Assembly: GCF_002205645.1 (NCBI RefSeq)
Contig: NZ_NIOF01000002.1
Location: 124,001 to 188,000, forward strand
Direction of reading: 5' to 3'
Source of the DNA: Roseateles aquatilis
GTDB taxonomy: Bacteria; Pseudomonadota; Gammaproteobacteria; Burkholderiales; Burkholderiaceae_C
Length of the DNA stretch: 64,000 bases
Shown here piece by piece: positions 32,685-42,627 of the stretch. A model generated the notes under the pieces. It made no database searches and was not told the origin of the DNA. It saw only the letters and a list, made by a program, of their open reading frames with translations. Made by a program: the position numbers and the translations under genes. Numbering within the stretch: the first letter of the stretch is position 1; every line of letters begins with the position of its first letter.

Positions 32685-35306
32685 TCACTGGACCGCCAGC
32701 GCGTCGAGCAGCTCGCCTTCGATCTGCAACTGCAGCCGGCTTTGCTGCAGGGCCGCGCCGTCGAGCAGGAAGGTGTCTTCCACGCGCTCGCCCAGCGTCG
32801 AGACCTTGGCCAGCTGCAGGTTGATGCCGTGCCGCGCCAGCACGCGCGCGATGGCGTACAGCAGGCCGGCCCGGTCGGTGGCGCTGACCGACAGCAGCCA
32901 GCGCTGCGCCCGTTCGTCCGGTCGCAGCGCGATGCGCGGCGTGAACGGGAAGCTCTTCACCCGACGCGACAGCCGGCCCTTGCGCGGCTCCGGCAAGGGA
33001 CCCTGCGCGACCAGTGCCTGACCGAGCTTGGACTCGACCAGCGCGGTCAGGTCGCGGTGGTGCAGGTCCAGCTCCGGCGCGATCACCTGGAAGGTGTCCA
33101 GCGCATAACCGGTGCGTGTCGTGTGCACCTTGGCGTCCAGGATGTTGAAGCCCGCGCCGTCGAAGTAACCGCAAGTGCGGGCGAACAGGTCCTGCTGGTC
33201 GCGCGCGTAGACGAGCACCTGCAGGCCTTCGCCGACCGGCGACGGGCGCGCCCGCACCACGGGCTCGGCGCTGTCCACGTGCCGCCACAGCGCGCGCGCG
33301 TGCCAGGCCAGGTCCTGCGCATCGTGCCGCGCGAAGTAGCTCAGCTCCAGCGTTTTCCACAAGGCGTCCTCGGTGCCCGGCAGTTGCGCCTTCAGCGCCA
33401 GCGCCTGCCGCGCCTCCTGCTTGCGGGCCTCGATCTCGGCCGCCATGTTCAGCCGCGCGCCGCCCAGGGCCCGCAGCGTCAGCCGGTACAGGTCCTCCAG
33501 CAGCTTGCCCTTCCACGCGTTCCAGACCTTGGGTCCGGTGCCGCGGATGTCCGCCACGGTCAGCAGGTAGAGCGCCGTCAGGTGGCGCTCGTCCTTGACC
33601 AGTTGCGCGAAGTGCTGGATGACCTCCGGGTCGGACAGGTCCTCCTTCTGCGCCACGCGGGACAGCGTCAGGTGATGCTCGACGAGGAACACCACCATGT
33701 CCGCGTCCGCCTTCGACAGCCCGTGCGCGCGGCAGAAGCGCCGTGCCTCGACGGCGCCCAGGTCCGAGTGGTCGCCGCCGCGGCCCTTGGCGATGTCGTG
33801 GAAGAGGGCCGCGATGTACAGCAGCGCCGGCCGGTCGAGCTGCGCCGCGAGCTGCGAGCAGAACGGGTACTCGTGCGTGTGCTCCGGAATGAAGAAGCGC
33901 CGGATGTTGCGCAGCACCATCAGGATGTGCTGGTCCACCGTGTAGACGTGGAACAGGTCGTGCTGCATCTGCCCGACGATGCGCCGGAACACCCACAGGT
34001 AGCGCCCCAGCACCGAGGTCTGGTTCATCAGCCTGAAGGCGTGGGTCTGGCCCTGCGGCTCCTCCAGGATGCGCATGAACATCGCCCGGTTCGCGGGATC
34101 GCGCCGGAACGCGCTGTTCATCAGGCCGCGCGCGTTGTACAGCGCGCGCAGCGTCTTGGCCGACAGGCCCTTGATGCCCGGCGTCTGCTGGTAGACGAGG
34201 AAGGTCTCCAGGATTGCATGCGGCTCGCGCTCATACAGGTCGTCGGTCGCGATCTCCAGCATGCCGGAGCGCTCCAGGAAACGATCGTCGACCCGCCGCA
34301 GCTCGTTGCCGCGGGTGCCGTTGATCTGCTCCTCCAGGTTCAACAGCGTGATCTGGTTGAGCTGCGTCACCGCCTTGGCCGCCCAGTAGTAGCGGCGCAT
34401 CAGCTTTTCCGACGCGCGCAGCGACCGGGTCGATTCGTAGCCGAAGCTCTCGGCCACCGCCGTCTGCAGGTCGAAGACGAGACGGTCCTCGCGCCGCCTG
34501 GCCACCAGGTGCAGCTCGCAGCGGATCAGCTTCAGCACGCCTTCGTTGCGCTGCAACTGGCGGGCCTCGAAGGGCGTGATCAGGCCCTTGGCCGCCAGCT
34601 GGGGCCAGGTCTTGCCCAGCCCCGCGCCGCGCGCGATCCAGATCAGCACCTGCAGGTCGCGCAGGCCGCCCGGGCTCTCCTTGCAGTTGGGCTCCAGCGC
34701 GTAGGGCGTTTCTTCGTACTTCGTGTGGCGCTGGCGCATCTCCAGCGTCTTGGCGCGCATGAAGGCGCGCGCGTCCAGCGCCTGGCAGAACGCCTTGTCG
34801 AAGCGCTTGACCAGCGGCCCGGCGCCGGCCAGCCGGCGCGACTCCAGCAGCGCCGTCTGGATGGTCACGTCGCCAGCGGCCTCGTCCAGACATTCCGTCA
34901 ATGTGCGGACCGAGGAGCCGATCTCCAGTCCGATGTCCCAGCACGCGGTGATGAAGGCCTCGATCGCGCCCTTGAGCGGGCCGGGCCGGTCCGGCGTCAG
35001 GCCGTCGGGCAGCAGCACCAGGACGTCGACGTCCGAGTGGGGGAAGAGCTCGCCGCGGCCGTAGCCGCCCACCGCCACCAGCGCCGCCTCGGGCGTCACG
35101 GCGGCCAGGCCGGATTGGGTCCAGAGCGCCTGCAGCGTGCCGTCGACGTGCCGTGCCAACTGGCGCATCAGCCGCGAGGCGGCCGACACGTTGGCCTTGG
35201 ACTGGGCGAAGTCCTGCAGCAGCTGCTGCTTGCCGGCCTTGAAGCGCTGGCGCAGATCGGCGATCGACAGCGCGGCGGCCTCGCCGGACGGCACGACGGC
35301 ATTCAT
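32685..35306 (-). CDS. glnD: Bifunctional [protein-PII] uridylyltransferase / uridylyl-removing enzyme
   Basis: Glutamine sensor (873 residues) that uridylylates or deuridylylates PII proteins. The order is nucleotidyltransferase domain with [15 protein letters not shown] (80-94; metal Asp92 and Asp94), the GlnD/PII linker region, an HD phosphohydrolase domain with [15 protein letters not shown] near residue 500, and two C-terminal ACT domains (about 695-770 and 805-873). The gene lies 13 bp after map, and a map-glnD pairing is common in proteobacteria. Confidence 0.98.
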   Translation of the reverse strand: MNAVVPSGEAAALSIADLRQRFKAGKQQLLQDFAQSKANVSAASRLMRQLARHVDGTLQALWTQSGLAAVTPEAALVAVGGYGRGELFPHSDVDVLVLLPDGLTPDRPGPLKGAIEAFITACWDIGLEIGSSVRTLTECLDEAAGDVTIQTALLESRRLAGAGPLVKRFDKAFCQALDARAFMRAKTLEMRQRHTKYEETPYALEPNCKESPGGLRDLQVLIWIARGAGLGKTWPQLAAKGLITPFEARQLQRNEGVLKLIRCELHLVARRREDRLVFDLQTAVAESFGYESTRSLRASEKLMRRYYWAAKAVTQLNQITLLNLEEQINGTRGNELRRVDDRFLERSGMLEIATDDLYEREPHAILETFLVYQQTPGIKGLSAKTLRALYNARGLMNSAFRRDPANRAMFMRILEEPQGQTHAFRLMNQTSVLGRYLWVFRRIVGQMQHDLFHVYTVDQHILMVLRNIRRFFIPEHTHEYPFCSQLAAQLDRPALLYIAALFHDIAKGRGGDHSDLGAVEARRFCRAHGLSKADADMVVFLVEHHLTLSRVAQKEDLSDPEVIQHFAQLVKDERHLTALYLLTVADIRGTGPKVWNAWKGKLLEDLYRLTLRALGGARLNMAAEIEARKQEARQALALKAQLPGTEDALWKTLELSYFARHDAQDLAWHARALWRHVDSAEPVVRARPSPVGEGLQVLVYARDQQDLFARTCGYFDGAGFNILDAKVHTTRTGYALDTFQVIAPELDLHHRDLTALVESKLGQALVAQGPLPEPRKGRLSRRVKSFPFTPRIALRPDERAQRWLLSVSATDRAGLLYAIARVLARHGINLQLAKVSTLGERVEDTFLLDGAALQQSRLQLQIEGELLDALAVQ

Positions 35307-35319
35307 GGCCGGACGGGCC

Positions 35320-36138
35320 TCAGGCCTGCGCGGCCACCGGCTGCACGAACGCGGGCACCGCGGGCGTGCCGGCCGACTGGGTCAGGATCTCGAAGCCGGT
35401 GTCGGTCACCAGCACCGTGTGTTCCCACTGCGCCGACAGCGAGCGGTCCTTGGTGACGATGGTCCAGCCGTCGCCCATCTCGCGGATCTCGCGCCGGCCG
35501 GCGTTGATCATCGGCTCGATGGTGAAGACCATGCCGGGGACCAGTTCCTCCAGCGTGCCGGGGCGGCCGTAGTGCAGCACTTGCGGGTCCTCGTGGAACT
35601 TCTGGCCGATGCCGTGGCCGCAGAACTCGCGCACGACGCTGAAGCCGGCGTTCTCCGCGAAGGTCTGGATGGCGTGGCCGATGTCGCCCAGGCGCGCGCC
35701 GGGCTTGACCTTCTGGATGCCCTTCCACATCGCGTCGTAGGTGAACGCGCACAGCCGCTTGGCCGCGATCGAGCCCTCGCCGACGACGAACATCCGGCTC
35801 GTGTCGCCGTGCCAGCCGTCCTTGATGACGGTGACGTCGATGTTGACGATGTCCCCGTTCTTCAGCGGGCGGTCGTTGGGAATGCCGTGGCAGACCTGAT
35901 GGTTGATCGAGGTGCAGACCGACTTCGGATACGGCGTGTAGCCCGGCGGCTGGTAGTTCAGCGGGGCCGGGATGGCCTGCTGGACGTTGACGATGTAGTC
36001 GTGCGCCAGCTTGTCCAGGTGGTCGGTGGTGACGCCCGGCTTGACGTGCGGGGTCAGCATGTCCAGCACCTCGGAGGCGAGGCGGCCGGCGATGCGCATG
36101 GCGTCGATATCGGCGCCGGTCTTGATCGTGATGGTCAT
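35320..36138 (-). CDS. map: Methionine aminopeptidase type I
   Basis: Removes the initiator Met from nascent proteins. The dinuclear metal ligands are Asp101, Asp112, His175, Glu208 and Glu239, and the substrate His84 is in HQVCHGIP. At 272 residues it is normal for the family plus a short Pro/Val/Ala tail. On the coding strand TAAAAT at 36148-36153 lies nine bases before the ATG with no ribosome site, suggesting a leaderless transcript. The rpsB-tsf genes often found beside map are not present here. Confidence 0.97.
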   Translation of the reverse strand: MTITIKTGADIDAMRIAGRLASEVLDMLTPHVKPGVTTDHLDKLAHDYIVNVQQAIPAPLNYQPPGYTPYPKSVCTSINHQVCHGIPNDRPLKNGDIVNIDVTVIKDGWHGDTSRMFVVGEGSIAAKRLCAFTYDAMWKGIQKVKPGARLGDIGHAIQTFAENAGFSVVREFCGHGIGQKFHEDPQVLHYGRPGTLEELVPGMVFTIEPMINAGRREIREMGDGWTIVTKDRSLSAQWEHTVLVTDTGFEILTQSAGTPAVPAFVQPVAAQA

Positions 36139-36193
36139 AGGGCCGGCATTTTAGGCGTTCGGTCATTCCCGCGCCGGCCCCGGGCCGGCGCGC

Positions 36194-37021
36194 TCAATCC
36201 GCCCAGGTCACGACGCCGGTGAAGGCGGTCACCAGGACCACGATGCCGAAGGCGATGCGGTACCAGGCGAAGGGCACGAAGCTGTGGCTGGCGATGTAGC
36301 GCAGCAGCCAGCGCACGCAGATCCACGCGCTGATGAAGGAGAACAGCAGACCCACCGCGAACAGCGGAATGTCCCCCGTCGACAGCACCGAGCGCTCCTT
36401 GTAGAGGCTGTACAGGCCGGCGCCGATCAGCGTCGGGATCGCCAGGAAGAAGCTGAAGTCCGTGGCCGCCTTGCGCGACAGGCCCAGCAGCATGCCGCCG
36501 ATGATGGTCGCGCCGGAGCGGCTGGTGCCCGGCACCATCGCCAGGCATTGCACGAAGCCGACCTTCAGCGCGTCCATCGGCGACATCTGGTCGACGTCCT
36601 GGATGCGCACGGCGCTCTGCGGGCGGCGCTCGGCCCACAGGATGATCACGCCGCCGATGATGAAGGTGCTGGCCACGACGATGGGCGTGAACAGGTGCTC
36701 CTTGATGACCTTGCCGAACAGCAGGCCCAGCACGACGGCCGGCAGGAAGCCGATCAGCACGTTCAGCACGAAGCGGCGCGCGCGGGCGTCGTTGCCCAGA
36801 CCGGCGGCGGTCTCGCGCAGGCGTTGCCAGTAGACGATGACGACGGCCAGGATGGCGCCGGTCTGGATGGCGATGTCGAAGACCTTGCCGCGGGCGTCCT
36901 CGAAGCCGCCGAGCAGCGAGCCCGCCAGGATGAGGTGGCCCGTCGACGAGATCGGCAGGAATTCGGTCAGGCCTTCCACGATCCCCATGATCGCGGCCTT
37001 GATCAGCAGCACAGTGTCCAA
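36194..37021 (-). CDS. uppP: Undecaprenyl-diphosphatase
   Basis: BacA-type membrane phosphatase (275 residues) that recycles undecaprenyl pyrophosphate for peptidoglycan and other envelope polymers. The two signature motifs are [15 protein letters not shown] (16-30; catalytic Glu and Ser) and [10 protein letters not shown] (catalytic Arg). About eight hydrophobic segments are present. It reads toward map, with 55 bp between them. Confidence 0.96.
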   Translation of the reverse strand: MDTVLLIKAAIMGIVEGLTEFLPISSTGHLILAGSLLGGFEDARGKVFDIAIQTGAILAVVIVYWQRLRETAAGLGNDARARRFVLNVLIGFLPAVVLGLLFGKVIKEHLFTPIVVASTFIIGGVIILWAERRPQSAVRIQDVDQMSPMDALKVGFVQCLAMVPGTSRSGATIIGGMLLGLSRKAATDFSFFLAIPTLIGAGLYSLYKERSVLSTGDIPLFAVGLLFSFISAWICVRWLLRYIASHSFVPFAWYRIAFGIVVLVTAFTGVVTWAD

Positions 37022-37395
37022 AACTTCGGCTCCATGAGCGGCGCCTCGCTCGGGTCCGGAGGCAGCCGGCCGCGATGATAGCCGCGCCGCGGGCCTCCTC
37101 TGGTGCGGTGCAGCACCCGGGCGAGGGGGCCCGTTTGTGAGGATCCCGTGAAGGTCTTCAGCGTCGCTTCAGGGCGCCTCGTCCCGGGTCTGGGATGGCG
37201 AGTCCGGCCGCAGCCGATGCCGCCTCGCGCCGACGCGGCAATCACCCCGGAACGATGCCGGCAGAGCCCCGGCATGGGCGTCGAACGCAGGCCGGCATGA
37301 CTTCGGACATGACCCGGCTTGACCGGCCCGAAAGCCCGGGGCTACAGTACTGACCGGTTAGTCAGTTAGTTGCATCGCGCATCCGCCCATCGCCC
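37022..37395. other. 374-bp divergent spacer between uppP and tetR genes
   Basis: Apart from the TetR-type palindrome at 37349-37366 I see no gene or strong element. The sequence is GC-rich with short inverted repeats such as GGTGCGGTGCAGCACC, and no clear -35/-10 pair for uppP could be fixed. Confidence 0.5.
37349..37366. promoter_or_regulatory. TetR-type operator upstream of the TetR gene
   Basis: ACTGAC-CGGTTA-GTCAGT is a perfect 6-bp inverted repeat with a 6-bp centre, ending 29 bp before the TetR start codon. Similar TGAC/GTCA dyads are bound by TetR regulators of efflux genes. Autorepression is the likely role; the regulated efflux system may include the tolC homologue at 39346, which is inference. 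Confidence 0.72.
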
Positions 37396-38205
37396 ATGCC
37401 TCGCGCATCCCGTTCATCGCCCCCCACGGCGCCCGCTCCGGCGTCCGTTTCCACGTCCGCCCCGGCACCGGCCGGCGCCTTCGCGTCGGCGTCCGATGCG
37501 GTCGGCGATCCGGTCTCTGATTCGACCGCCGAGTCGGTGGCGGCCCCGGCCTCCTCTAGGCAGCGCCGCAAGGAGGCCCGTCCGCAGGAACTGCTGGAGG
37601 CGGCGCTGGCGCTGTTCGTCGAGAAGGGTTTCGCGGCCACCCGTTCGGAGGAAGTGGCCAAGCGCGCGGGGGTGTCCAAGGGGACGCTTTACCTCTATTA
37701 CCCGTCCAAGGAAGAGCTGTTCAAGGCCGTGGTGCGCGAAGCCATCGGCGCCAAGATCGCCGAGGGCGTCGAAGAACTGGGCAAGCACCAGGGCTCGATG
37801 GCGGAACTGCTGGGCTGGATGCTCTGGAGCTGGTGGGAGCGCATGGGACTGACGCCCGCCGGCGGCATCCACAAGATCATGATGAGCGAGGCCCGCAACT
37901 TCCCGGAACTGGCCGCGTTCTACCAGGACGAGGTCATCGAGCCCAGTTGCGGGCTGCTGGCCGAGGTGGTGCGCCGCGGCATCGCGTCGGGCGAGTTCCG
38001 CGACGTCGACCCCGAGACGACGGTGCTGGTGCTGATCGGCCCGGTGCTGCACTTGGTGCTGCACCAGCACTCGATGGGCGCGGCGGAGGTGGCGCACTCC
38101 CACAAGCCGCCGGCCGAGCAGGTCCTGGCGCTGCAGCTCGAATTGATGTTCGAGGGACTTCTCAACCGCCCGCGGGAGCCGTCCGCTCCCCGGTCACCCG
38201 CCTAG
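37396..38205 (+). CDS. TetR/AcrR family transcriptional regulator
   Basis: Protein of 269 residues. The TetR DNA-binding helix-turn-helix is at about 64-112 (ELLEAALALFVEKGFAATRS then RAGVSKGTLYLYYPSKEELF). The C-terminal ligand domain contains a His-rich LHLVLHQHSM. The first 54 residues are an Ala/Ser/Pro/Thr-rich low-complexity extension not typical of the family; a GTG at 37540 would remove most of it but lacks a ribosome site. The dyad upstream suggests autoregulation. Confidence 0.92.
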   Translation: MPRASRSSPPTAPAPASVSTSAPAPAGAFASASDAVGDPVSDSTAESVAAPASSRQRRKEARPQELLEAALALFVEKGFAATRSEEVAKRAGVSKGTLYLYYPSKEELFKAVVREAIGAKIAEGVEELGKHQGSMAELLGWMLWSWWERMGLTPAGGIHKIMMSEARNFPELAAFYQDEVIEPSCGLLAEVVRRGIASGEFRDVDPETTVLVLIGPVLHLVLHQHSMGAAEVAHSHKPPAEQVLALQLELMFEGLLNRPREPSAPRSPA

Positions 38206-38208
38206 AAT
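38203..38208 (+). promoter_or_regulatory. Probable -10 box before the Pcm-like gene
   Basis: TAGAAT in the context CCTAGAATACC lies 44 bp before the ATG at 38252 and overlaps the very end of the TetR gene. The same CTAGAAT string occurs ahead of hupB (48473) and ppiD (49060). No convincing -35 was found. Confidence 0.45.
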
Positions 38209-38251
38209 ACCGGCCGCATCGGCACGCCATGGGGCCGCCGGAGGATTGAAC

Positions 38252-38905
38252 ATGAACTACGAACAAGCCCGCTTCAACATGATCGAACAGCAGATCCGCC
38301 CCTGGGACGTGCTGGATCCCACGGTGCTGGCGCTGCTGGCCGTCGTCAAGCGCGAGGACTTCGTGCCGGCCGCGTACCGCGACATGGCCTTCACCGATGT
38401 CGAGTTGCCGCTGGCCAACGGCCAGAAGATGCTGCCCCCGCGCGTCGAGGCCCGCTGGATGCAGGAGCTGCAGATCGAGCGCCACGAGAAGGTGCTGGAG
38501 ATCGGCACCGGCAGCGGGTATCAGGCGGCGCTGCTGGGCCACAAGGCGCAGCAGGTGTTCAGCGTCGAGCGCGACGCGCAACTGGCCGGCGCCGCCCGCG
38601 ACGCGCTGCGCCGCAACGGCGTGCTGAACGTGACCGTCGTCGAGGGCGACGGCACGAAGGGCCTGCCGGCCGAGGCGCCGTTCGACGTGATCCTGCTGTC
38701 GGGCTCGGTGCCGCAGGCGCCGCAGGTGTTGCTGGACCAGCTCAAGATCGGCGGCCGCATGGGCGTGATCGTCGGCGACGAGCCCGCGATGACGGCCCGC
38801 ATCATCACCCGCGTCGGCGAGCGCGAGTTCAAGACCGAGATCCTCTTCGAGACCGTCGTGCAGCGCCTGGACGGCTTCGACACGCTCTCGCACTTCACGT
38901 TCTGA
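38252..38905 (+). CDS. Pcm-like methyltransferase, diverged paralogue
   Basis: SAM-dependent methyltransferase of the protein-L-isoaspartate family (217 residues). The SAM motif LEIGTGSGYQAALL is at 82-95 and VVEGDGTKG follows. The family's conserved QTIS-P segment, which holds the active-site Ser, reads GQKMLPPRVEARWM (57-70) here, so repair activity is doubtful. A second, canonical Pcm is encoded at 54312-55157. The start has a near-perfect GGAGG seven bases upstream. It heads a run with rhodanese and tolC genes. Confidence 0.9.
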   Translation: MNYEQARFNMIEQQIRPWDVLDPTVLALLAVVKREDFVPAAYRDMAFTDVELPLANGQKMLPPRVEARWMQELQIERHEKVLEIGTGSGYQAALLGHKAQQVFSVERDAQLAGAARDALRRNGVLNVTVVEGDGTKGLPAEAPFDVILLSGSVPQAPQVLLDQLKIGGRMGVIVGDEPAMTARIITRVGEREFKTEILFETVVQRLDGFDTLSHFTF

Positions 38906-38924
38906 TCCAGACCGGCGGCGCGTG

Positions 38925-39266
38925 ATGCGGGAACTGGACGTCCATCAGGTGGCGGCGCTGGCCGGCGGTTCGCCGCGCGCGCTGCTGCTGGACGTGCGCG
39001 AACCGTGGGAGGTCGCGCTCGCCCGCATCGACGTGCCGGGTCTTGACTGGCGGCATGTGCCGATGGGGCAGGTGCCGCAGCGGGTGGAGGAACTCGAGCG
39101 CGATTTCGGCCTCGAGCAGCCCATCGCGGTTTATTGCCATCACGGGGTGCGAAGTCTGCAAGTCGTCGCATTTCTTTCGAGACAGGGGTTCGATGTGGTC
39201 TATAACCTCGCCGGCGGCATTGACGCCTGGTCGGAGGAGATCGACCCGTCGGTGCCAAGGTACTGA
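38925..39266 (+). CDS. Single-domain rhodanese-like protein
   Basis: Protein of 113 residues with LLDVREPWEVALARI (21-35) and the active-site loop YCHHGVRS, catalytic Cys71, followed by NLAGGIDAWS. Such small rhodaneses transfer sulfane sulfur; the acceptor is unknown. The ATG at 38925 is preceded directly by an in-frame GTG at 38922, so the start may be one codon earlier. It lies 19 bp after the Pcm-like gene. Confidence 0.9.
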   Translation: MRELDVHQVAALAGGSPRALLLDVREPWEVALARIDVPGLDWRHVPMGQVPQRVEELERDFGLEQPIAVYCHHGVRSLQVVAFLSRQGFDVVYNLAGGIDAWSEEIDPSVPRY

Positions 39267-39345
39267 TCGCATCGCCGCGGCGCGGACCGCCGACGGTGCG
39301 ACGTTGAATCGATCCGAGAACATTACATAGATACGAGGATGCCTC

Positions 39346-40695
39346 ATGGCCGCTGATCGCCGTACGTCTCCGACTTCCCGCCTGCCGCGGGTCACGCTCC
39401 TGGTCGCGGCGCTCGCCCTGACGGCCGGCGCGGCCCGGGCGCAAAGCCTGCAAGAGCTGTACGACGCGGCCCGCGCCTACGACGCCACCTACCTGGCCGC
39501 CCGCGCGACGGCGGACTCGGCCCAGTACCGCTACGGCCAGGCGCTCGCGCTGGCGCGTCCCTCGGTCGGCCTGGGCGTCAGCGCCACCCGCACCGAGCTG
39601 GATCCGCCGAACAACGTCGCCCCCGGCCGCATCGGCAACACCACCAGCAACGCCGGCCTGAGCGCCAAGTACGCTGTCTTCAACCGCCCCAACCAGGGCA
39701 GCATCGAGCAGGCCCGCCTGGGCGTGGACGTGGCCCAGTCCGACCTGGAGACGGCCGAGCAGGACCTGATCGTGCGCATCGCCCAGGCCTACTTCGACGT
39801 GCTGGCGGCGCAGGACGCGCTGGGCACCTCGCGCGCCAACAAGGCGGCGATCGCGGAGCAACTGGCCTCGGCCAAGCGCAATTTCGAGGTCGGCACCGCG
39901 ACCATCACCGACACCCGCGAAGCGCAGGCCCGTTATGACCTCGCGACCGCGCAGGAACTGGCCGCTGACAACGACCTGCGGGTCAAGGGCGTGACGCTGG
40001 ACCAACTGGTCGGCCGCGTCGGCGTGCAGCCCCGGCCGCTGGCCGTGCCGGTGGCGCTGCCGCCGGTGACGCCGTCCAGCGTCGACCCCTGGGTCACCCA
40101 GGCCGAGGGCGGCCACCCGGCCATCCGCAAGGCGCAACTGGGCCTGGACATCGCCAAGCAGGAGATCGAGCGCGCGAAGGGCTCGCGCCTGCCGACCGTC
40201 GACCTGAACGCCACGCTGGGCCTGCAACGCCAGACGGGGCAGGGCGTCAGCTACACCGGCAACACGACGCAGGGGTCGCTGGGCGTGGCGATCAACATGC
40301 CGATCTACAGCGGCGGCGCGATCACCAACCGCATCAAGGAAACCGTCGCGCTGGAAGAGAAGTCCCGCAACGACCTGGACTTCGCGCGTCGCAGCGTCGA
40401 GGAAGGCACCAAGCGCGCGTTCTTCGGCGTGCAGTCGCTGCAGGCGCAGGTGAAGGCGTACGAGGCGGCGGAGGCCTCCTCCAAACTGGCGCTGGAAGCG
40501 ACGCAACTGGGCTACAAGGTCGGCGTGCGCGTCAACCTGGACGTGCTGAACGCGCAGACGCAGCTCTACACGACCCAGCGCGACCTGGCCAAGGCGCGCT
40601 ACGACGTGGTGGTGAACAGCCTCAAGCTGCGCCAGGCCTCGGGCCAGTTGCGTCCCGAGGACGTGACGGCCGTCAACACGCTGCTGGCGAAGTAA
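39346..40695 (+). CDS. tolC: TolC family outer-membrane efflux/secretion channel
   Basis: Outer-membrane factor of 449 residues. The signal peptide ends near residue 32 (ARAQ). Two homologous coiled-coil/beta repeats are recognisable (SLQELYDAARAYDATYLAARA at the start, and the repeat beginning around GHPAIRKAQLGLDIAKQEIE). It would form the trimeric channel for type I secretion or RND efflux; no partner transporter genes are adjacent. GAGGA precedes the ATG. In beta-proteobacteria the pcm-like/rhodanese/tolC order is common. Confidence 0.95.
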   Translation: MAADRRTSPTSRLPRVTLLVAALALTAGAARAQSLQELYDAARAYDATYLAARATADSAQYRYGQALALARPSVGLGVSATRTELDPPNNVAPGRIGNTTSNAGLSAKYAVFNRPNQGSIEQARLGVDVAQSDLETAEQDLIVRIAQAYFDVLAAQDALGTSRANKAAIAEQLASAKRNFEVGTATITDTREAQARYDLATAQELAADNDLRVKGVTLDQLVGRVGVQPRPLAVPVALPPVTPSSVDPWVTQAEGGHPAIRKAQLGLDIAKQEIERAKGSRLPTVDLNATLGLQRQTGQGVSYTGNTTQGSLGVAINMPIYSGGAITNRIKETVALEEKSRNDLDFARRSVEEGTKRAFFGVQSLQAQVKAYEAAEASSKLALEATQLGYKVGVRVNLDVLNAQTQLYTTQRDLAKARYDVVVNSLKLRQASGQLRPEDVTAVNTLLAK

Positions 40696-40714
40696 TCCGC
40701 CGCCAAGCGTCGAT

Positions 40715-40740
40715 CGAAGGCCGCCTCCGGGCGGCCTTCG
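40715..40740 (+). terminator. Intrinsic terminator after tolC
   Basis: CGAAGGCCGCC (40715-40725) and GGCGGCCTTCG (40730-40740) form a perfect 11-bp stem with a TCCG tetraloop, 19 bp after the tolC stop. The following CGCATC lacks a T-run, but position and stem strength support termination. Confidence 0.75.
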
Positions 40741-40789
40741 CGCATCTGGGGGCAGGTCTTGCTGCTGGTTCGCGCGACAATCGCGCCCC

Positions 40790-41575
40790 ATGCTGTATGT
40801 GATTTCTCCCGCCAAGTCCCTCGACTACGACACCCCCGTGCCGGATGCCGTCGCCGCGCTGGCGGGGCGGCCGCAGTTCGTGCCGCGGGCGGCCGAGCTG
40901 ATCGAGATCCTCAAGACCAAGAGCCAGGCCGACATCGGCGCGCTGATGGACATTTCCGATGCGCTGGCGTCGTTGAACCAGGCGCGCTACCGGGCCTGGT
41001 CGACGCGCTTCACGGACCGCAACAGCAAGCCGGCCGTGCTGGCCTTCAACGGCGACGTCTATGACGGCCTGCGCGCGTCGACGCTGTCGCTCGATGATCT
41101 GCAGTGGGCGCAGTGCCATCTGGCGATCCTGTCGGGCCTGTATGGCGTGCTGCGTCCGCTGGACCGGCTGCAGCCCTACCGCCTGGAGATGGGCACCGCG
41201 CTGAAGAACGAGCGTGGCGGCAATCTCTACGCGTACTGGGGCGACACCATCGCCGAGCACCTGAACGCCCAGTGCGCGCAGTTGCAGGCACCGGTGATCG
41301 TGAACCTGGCGTCGCAGGAGTACTTCAAGGCCGCCGCGCGCAAGGTGCTGAAGCCGCGCGTCATCGAATGCCAGTTCGAAGACTGGAAGAACGGCCGCTA
41401 CAAGATCATCAGTTTCTTCGCCAAGCGGGCGCGCGGCCTGATGGCGCGATACGCCATCGACCACCGCATCGGCACGCCGGCTGGCCTGCTGGACTTCGCG
41501 GTCGACGGTTATGCGCATGCGCCGCAGGCCAGCGATCCCGACCGGCTGGTCTTCCGCCGCCGCGTCGCGGAGTGA
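40790..41575 (+). CDS. yaaA: Peroxide stress protein YaaA (DUF328)
   Basis: Protein of 261 residues with the N-terminal family signature MLYVISPAKSLDYDTP, the middle LAFNGDVYDGL and ILSGLYGVLRPLD, and the late NLASQEYFKA. In E. coli YaaA binds DNA and lowers free iron during peroxide stress. GACAAT at 40776-40781 lies eight bases before the ATG with no ribosome site, so a leaderless mRNA is likely. Confidence 0.96.
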   Translation: MLYVISPAKSLDYDTPVPDAVAALAGRPQFVPRAAELIEILKTKSQADIGALMDISDALASLNQARYRAWSTRFTDRNSKPAVLAFNGDVYDGLRASTLSLDDLQWAQCHLAILSGLYGVLRPLDRLQPYRLEMGTALKNERGGNLYAYWGDTIAEHLNAQCAQLQAPVIVNLASQEYFKAAARKVLKPRVIECQFEDWKNGRYKIISFFAKRARGLMARYAIDHRIGTPAGLLDFAVDGYAHAPQASDPDRLVFRRRVAE

Positions 41576-41667
41576 GGCCGGATGGACGCCGGCCCGGGTC
41601 GAAACCCCGGCTGGCGGCCTGACTTTGGTTGTCCGATGCTTGACCGACCTTTGATACCGTCGTGACC

Positions 41668-42528
41668 ATGAGCACCTCGCAATTCCTGACTCCCGAGCTG
41701 CGTGAATGGGTGGCCGCGCAGTTGCGCAACGGCATTTCGCGCGAAGCGCTGTACCAGGCGATGTTGTCCAGCGGCTGGCAGGCCGACATGGCGCAGCAGG
41801 CGCTGGCGGAGCATCGTCCGTTCGAGCCGCCGCTGTCCTTGCCCGACCTGCCGGAGCCGACCATCGCGCCGGGCTCGCTGCCCGAGCCCGACTTCGGCGA
41901 CCAGCGCGGCGTGTTGCTGCCCGACGGCCATCGCGTGCAGATCGTGATGGCGCTGCAGCGTCCGCGGGTGATCGTGTTCGGCGGCCTGCTGAGCGAGGCG
42001 GAGTGCGACGCCATCGTCACCGCCGGACGGGCGCGCCTGGCGCGGTCGGAGACGGTGGCCGCGCAGCGCGAGGGCAGCGAGGTCAACTCGGCGCGCACCA
42101 GCGAAGGCATGTTCTTCGAGCGCGGCGAGAACGAGGTGGTCGCGCGCATCGAGCGCCGCATCGCCACGCTGCTGAACTGGCCGGTGCGCAACGGCGAGGG
42201 CCTGCAGGTGCTGCGATATCGCGCCGGCGCCGAGTACCAGCCGCACTACGACTACTTCGACCCGCGCCACGCCAGCAGCCACGCGATCCTGCAACGCGGC
42301 GGCCAGCGTGTCGCGACGCTGGTGATGTACCTGAACACGCCGGAGCGCGGCGGCGCGACGGTCTTCCCCGACATCAAGCTCGACGTGATGGCGCAGAAGG
42401 GCAACGCGGTGTTCTTCAGCTACGACCGCCCCGATCCCAGTACGCTGACCCTGCACGGCGGCGCGCCGGTCGTCGAGGGCGAGAAGTGGGTCGCCACGAA
42501 ATGGTTACGCCAGGGCGAGTTCGTTTGA
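41668..42528 (+). CDS. 2OG-Fe(II) oxygenase, prolyl-4-hydroxylase-like
   Basis: Protein of 286 residues. The C-terminal half is a P4H-type double-stranded beta helix with the iron ligands His-x-Asp in YQPHYDYFD, a distal His in TLHGGAPV, and the 2-oxoglutarate Lys in EKWVATKW. LVMYLNTPERGGATVFP is highly typical. The N-terminal 40 residues (ISREALYQAMLSSGWQADMAQQAL) look like a small three-helix, UBA-like bundle. The hydroxylated target is unknown. The ATG at 41668 is preceded by an in-frame GTG at 41662. Confidence 0.92.
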   Translation: MSTSQFLTPELREWVAAQLRNGISREALYQAMLSSGWQADMAQQALAEHRPFEPPLSLPDLPEPTIAPGSLPEPDFGDQRGVLLPDGHRVQIVMALQRPRVIVFGGLLSEAECDAIVTAGRARLARSETVAAQREGSEVNSARTSEGMFFERGENEVVARIERRIATLLNWPVRNGEGLQVLRYRAGAEYQPHYDYFDPRHASSHAILQRGGQRVATLVMYLNTPERGGATVFPDIKLDVMAQKGNAVFFSYDRPDPSTLTLHGGAPVVEGEKWVATKWLRQGEFV

Positions 42529-42566
42529 AGCCGAAGGCGGCGGTGGGGCGCTAGACTCGCGCACAC

Positions 42567-42604
42567 CGCGCCGGCCCGCTCTCCGTTCATGGGCGGGCGC
42601 GTTT
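42567..42604 (+). terminator. Possible terminator after the P4H-like gene
   Basis: An imperfect GC-rich inverted repeat (CGCGCC-GGCCCGC against GGGCGGGCGCG) is followed by GTTTGTTG. Pairing includes a bulge, so this is tentative; it lies 39 bp after the oxygenase stop and just before the next gene. Confidence 0.4.
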
Positions 42605-42627
42605 GTTGTCTCACAGAAGGAATCGTC

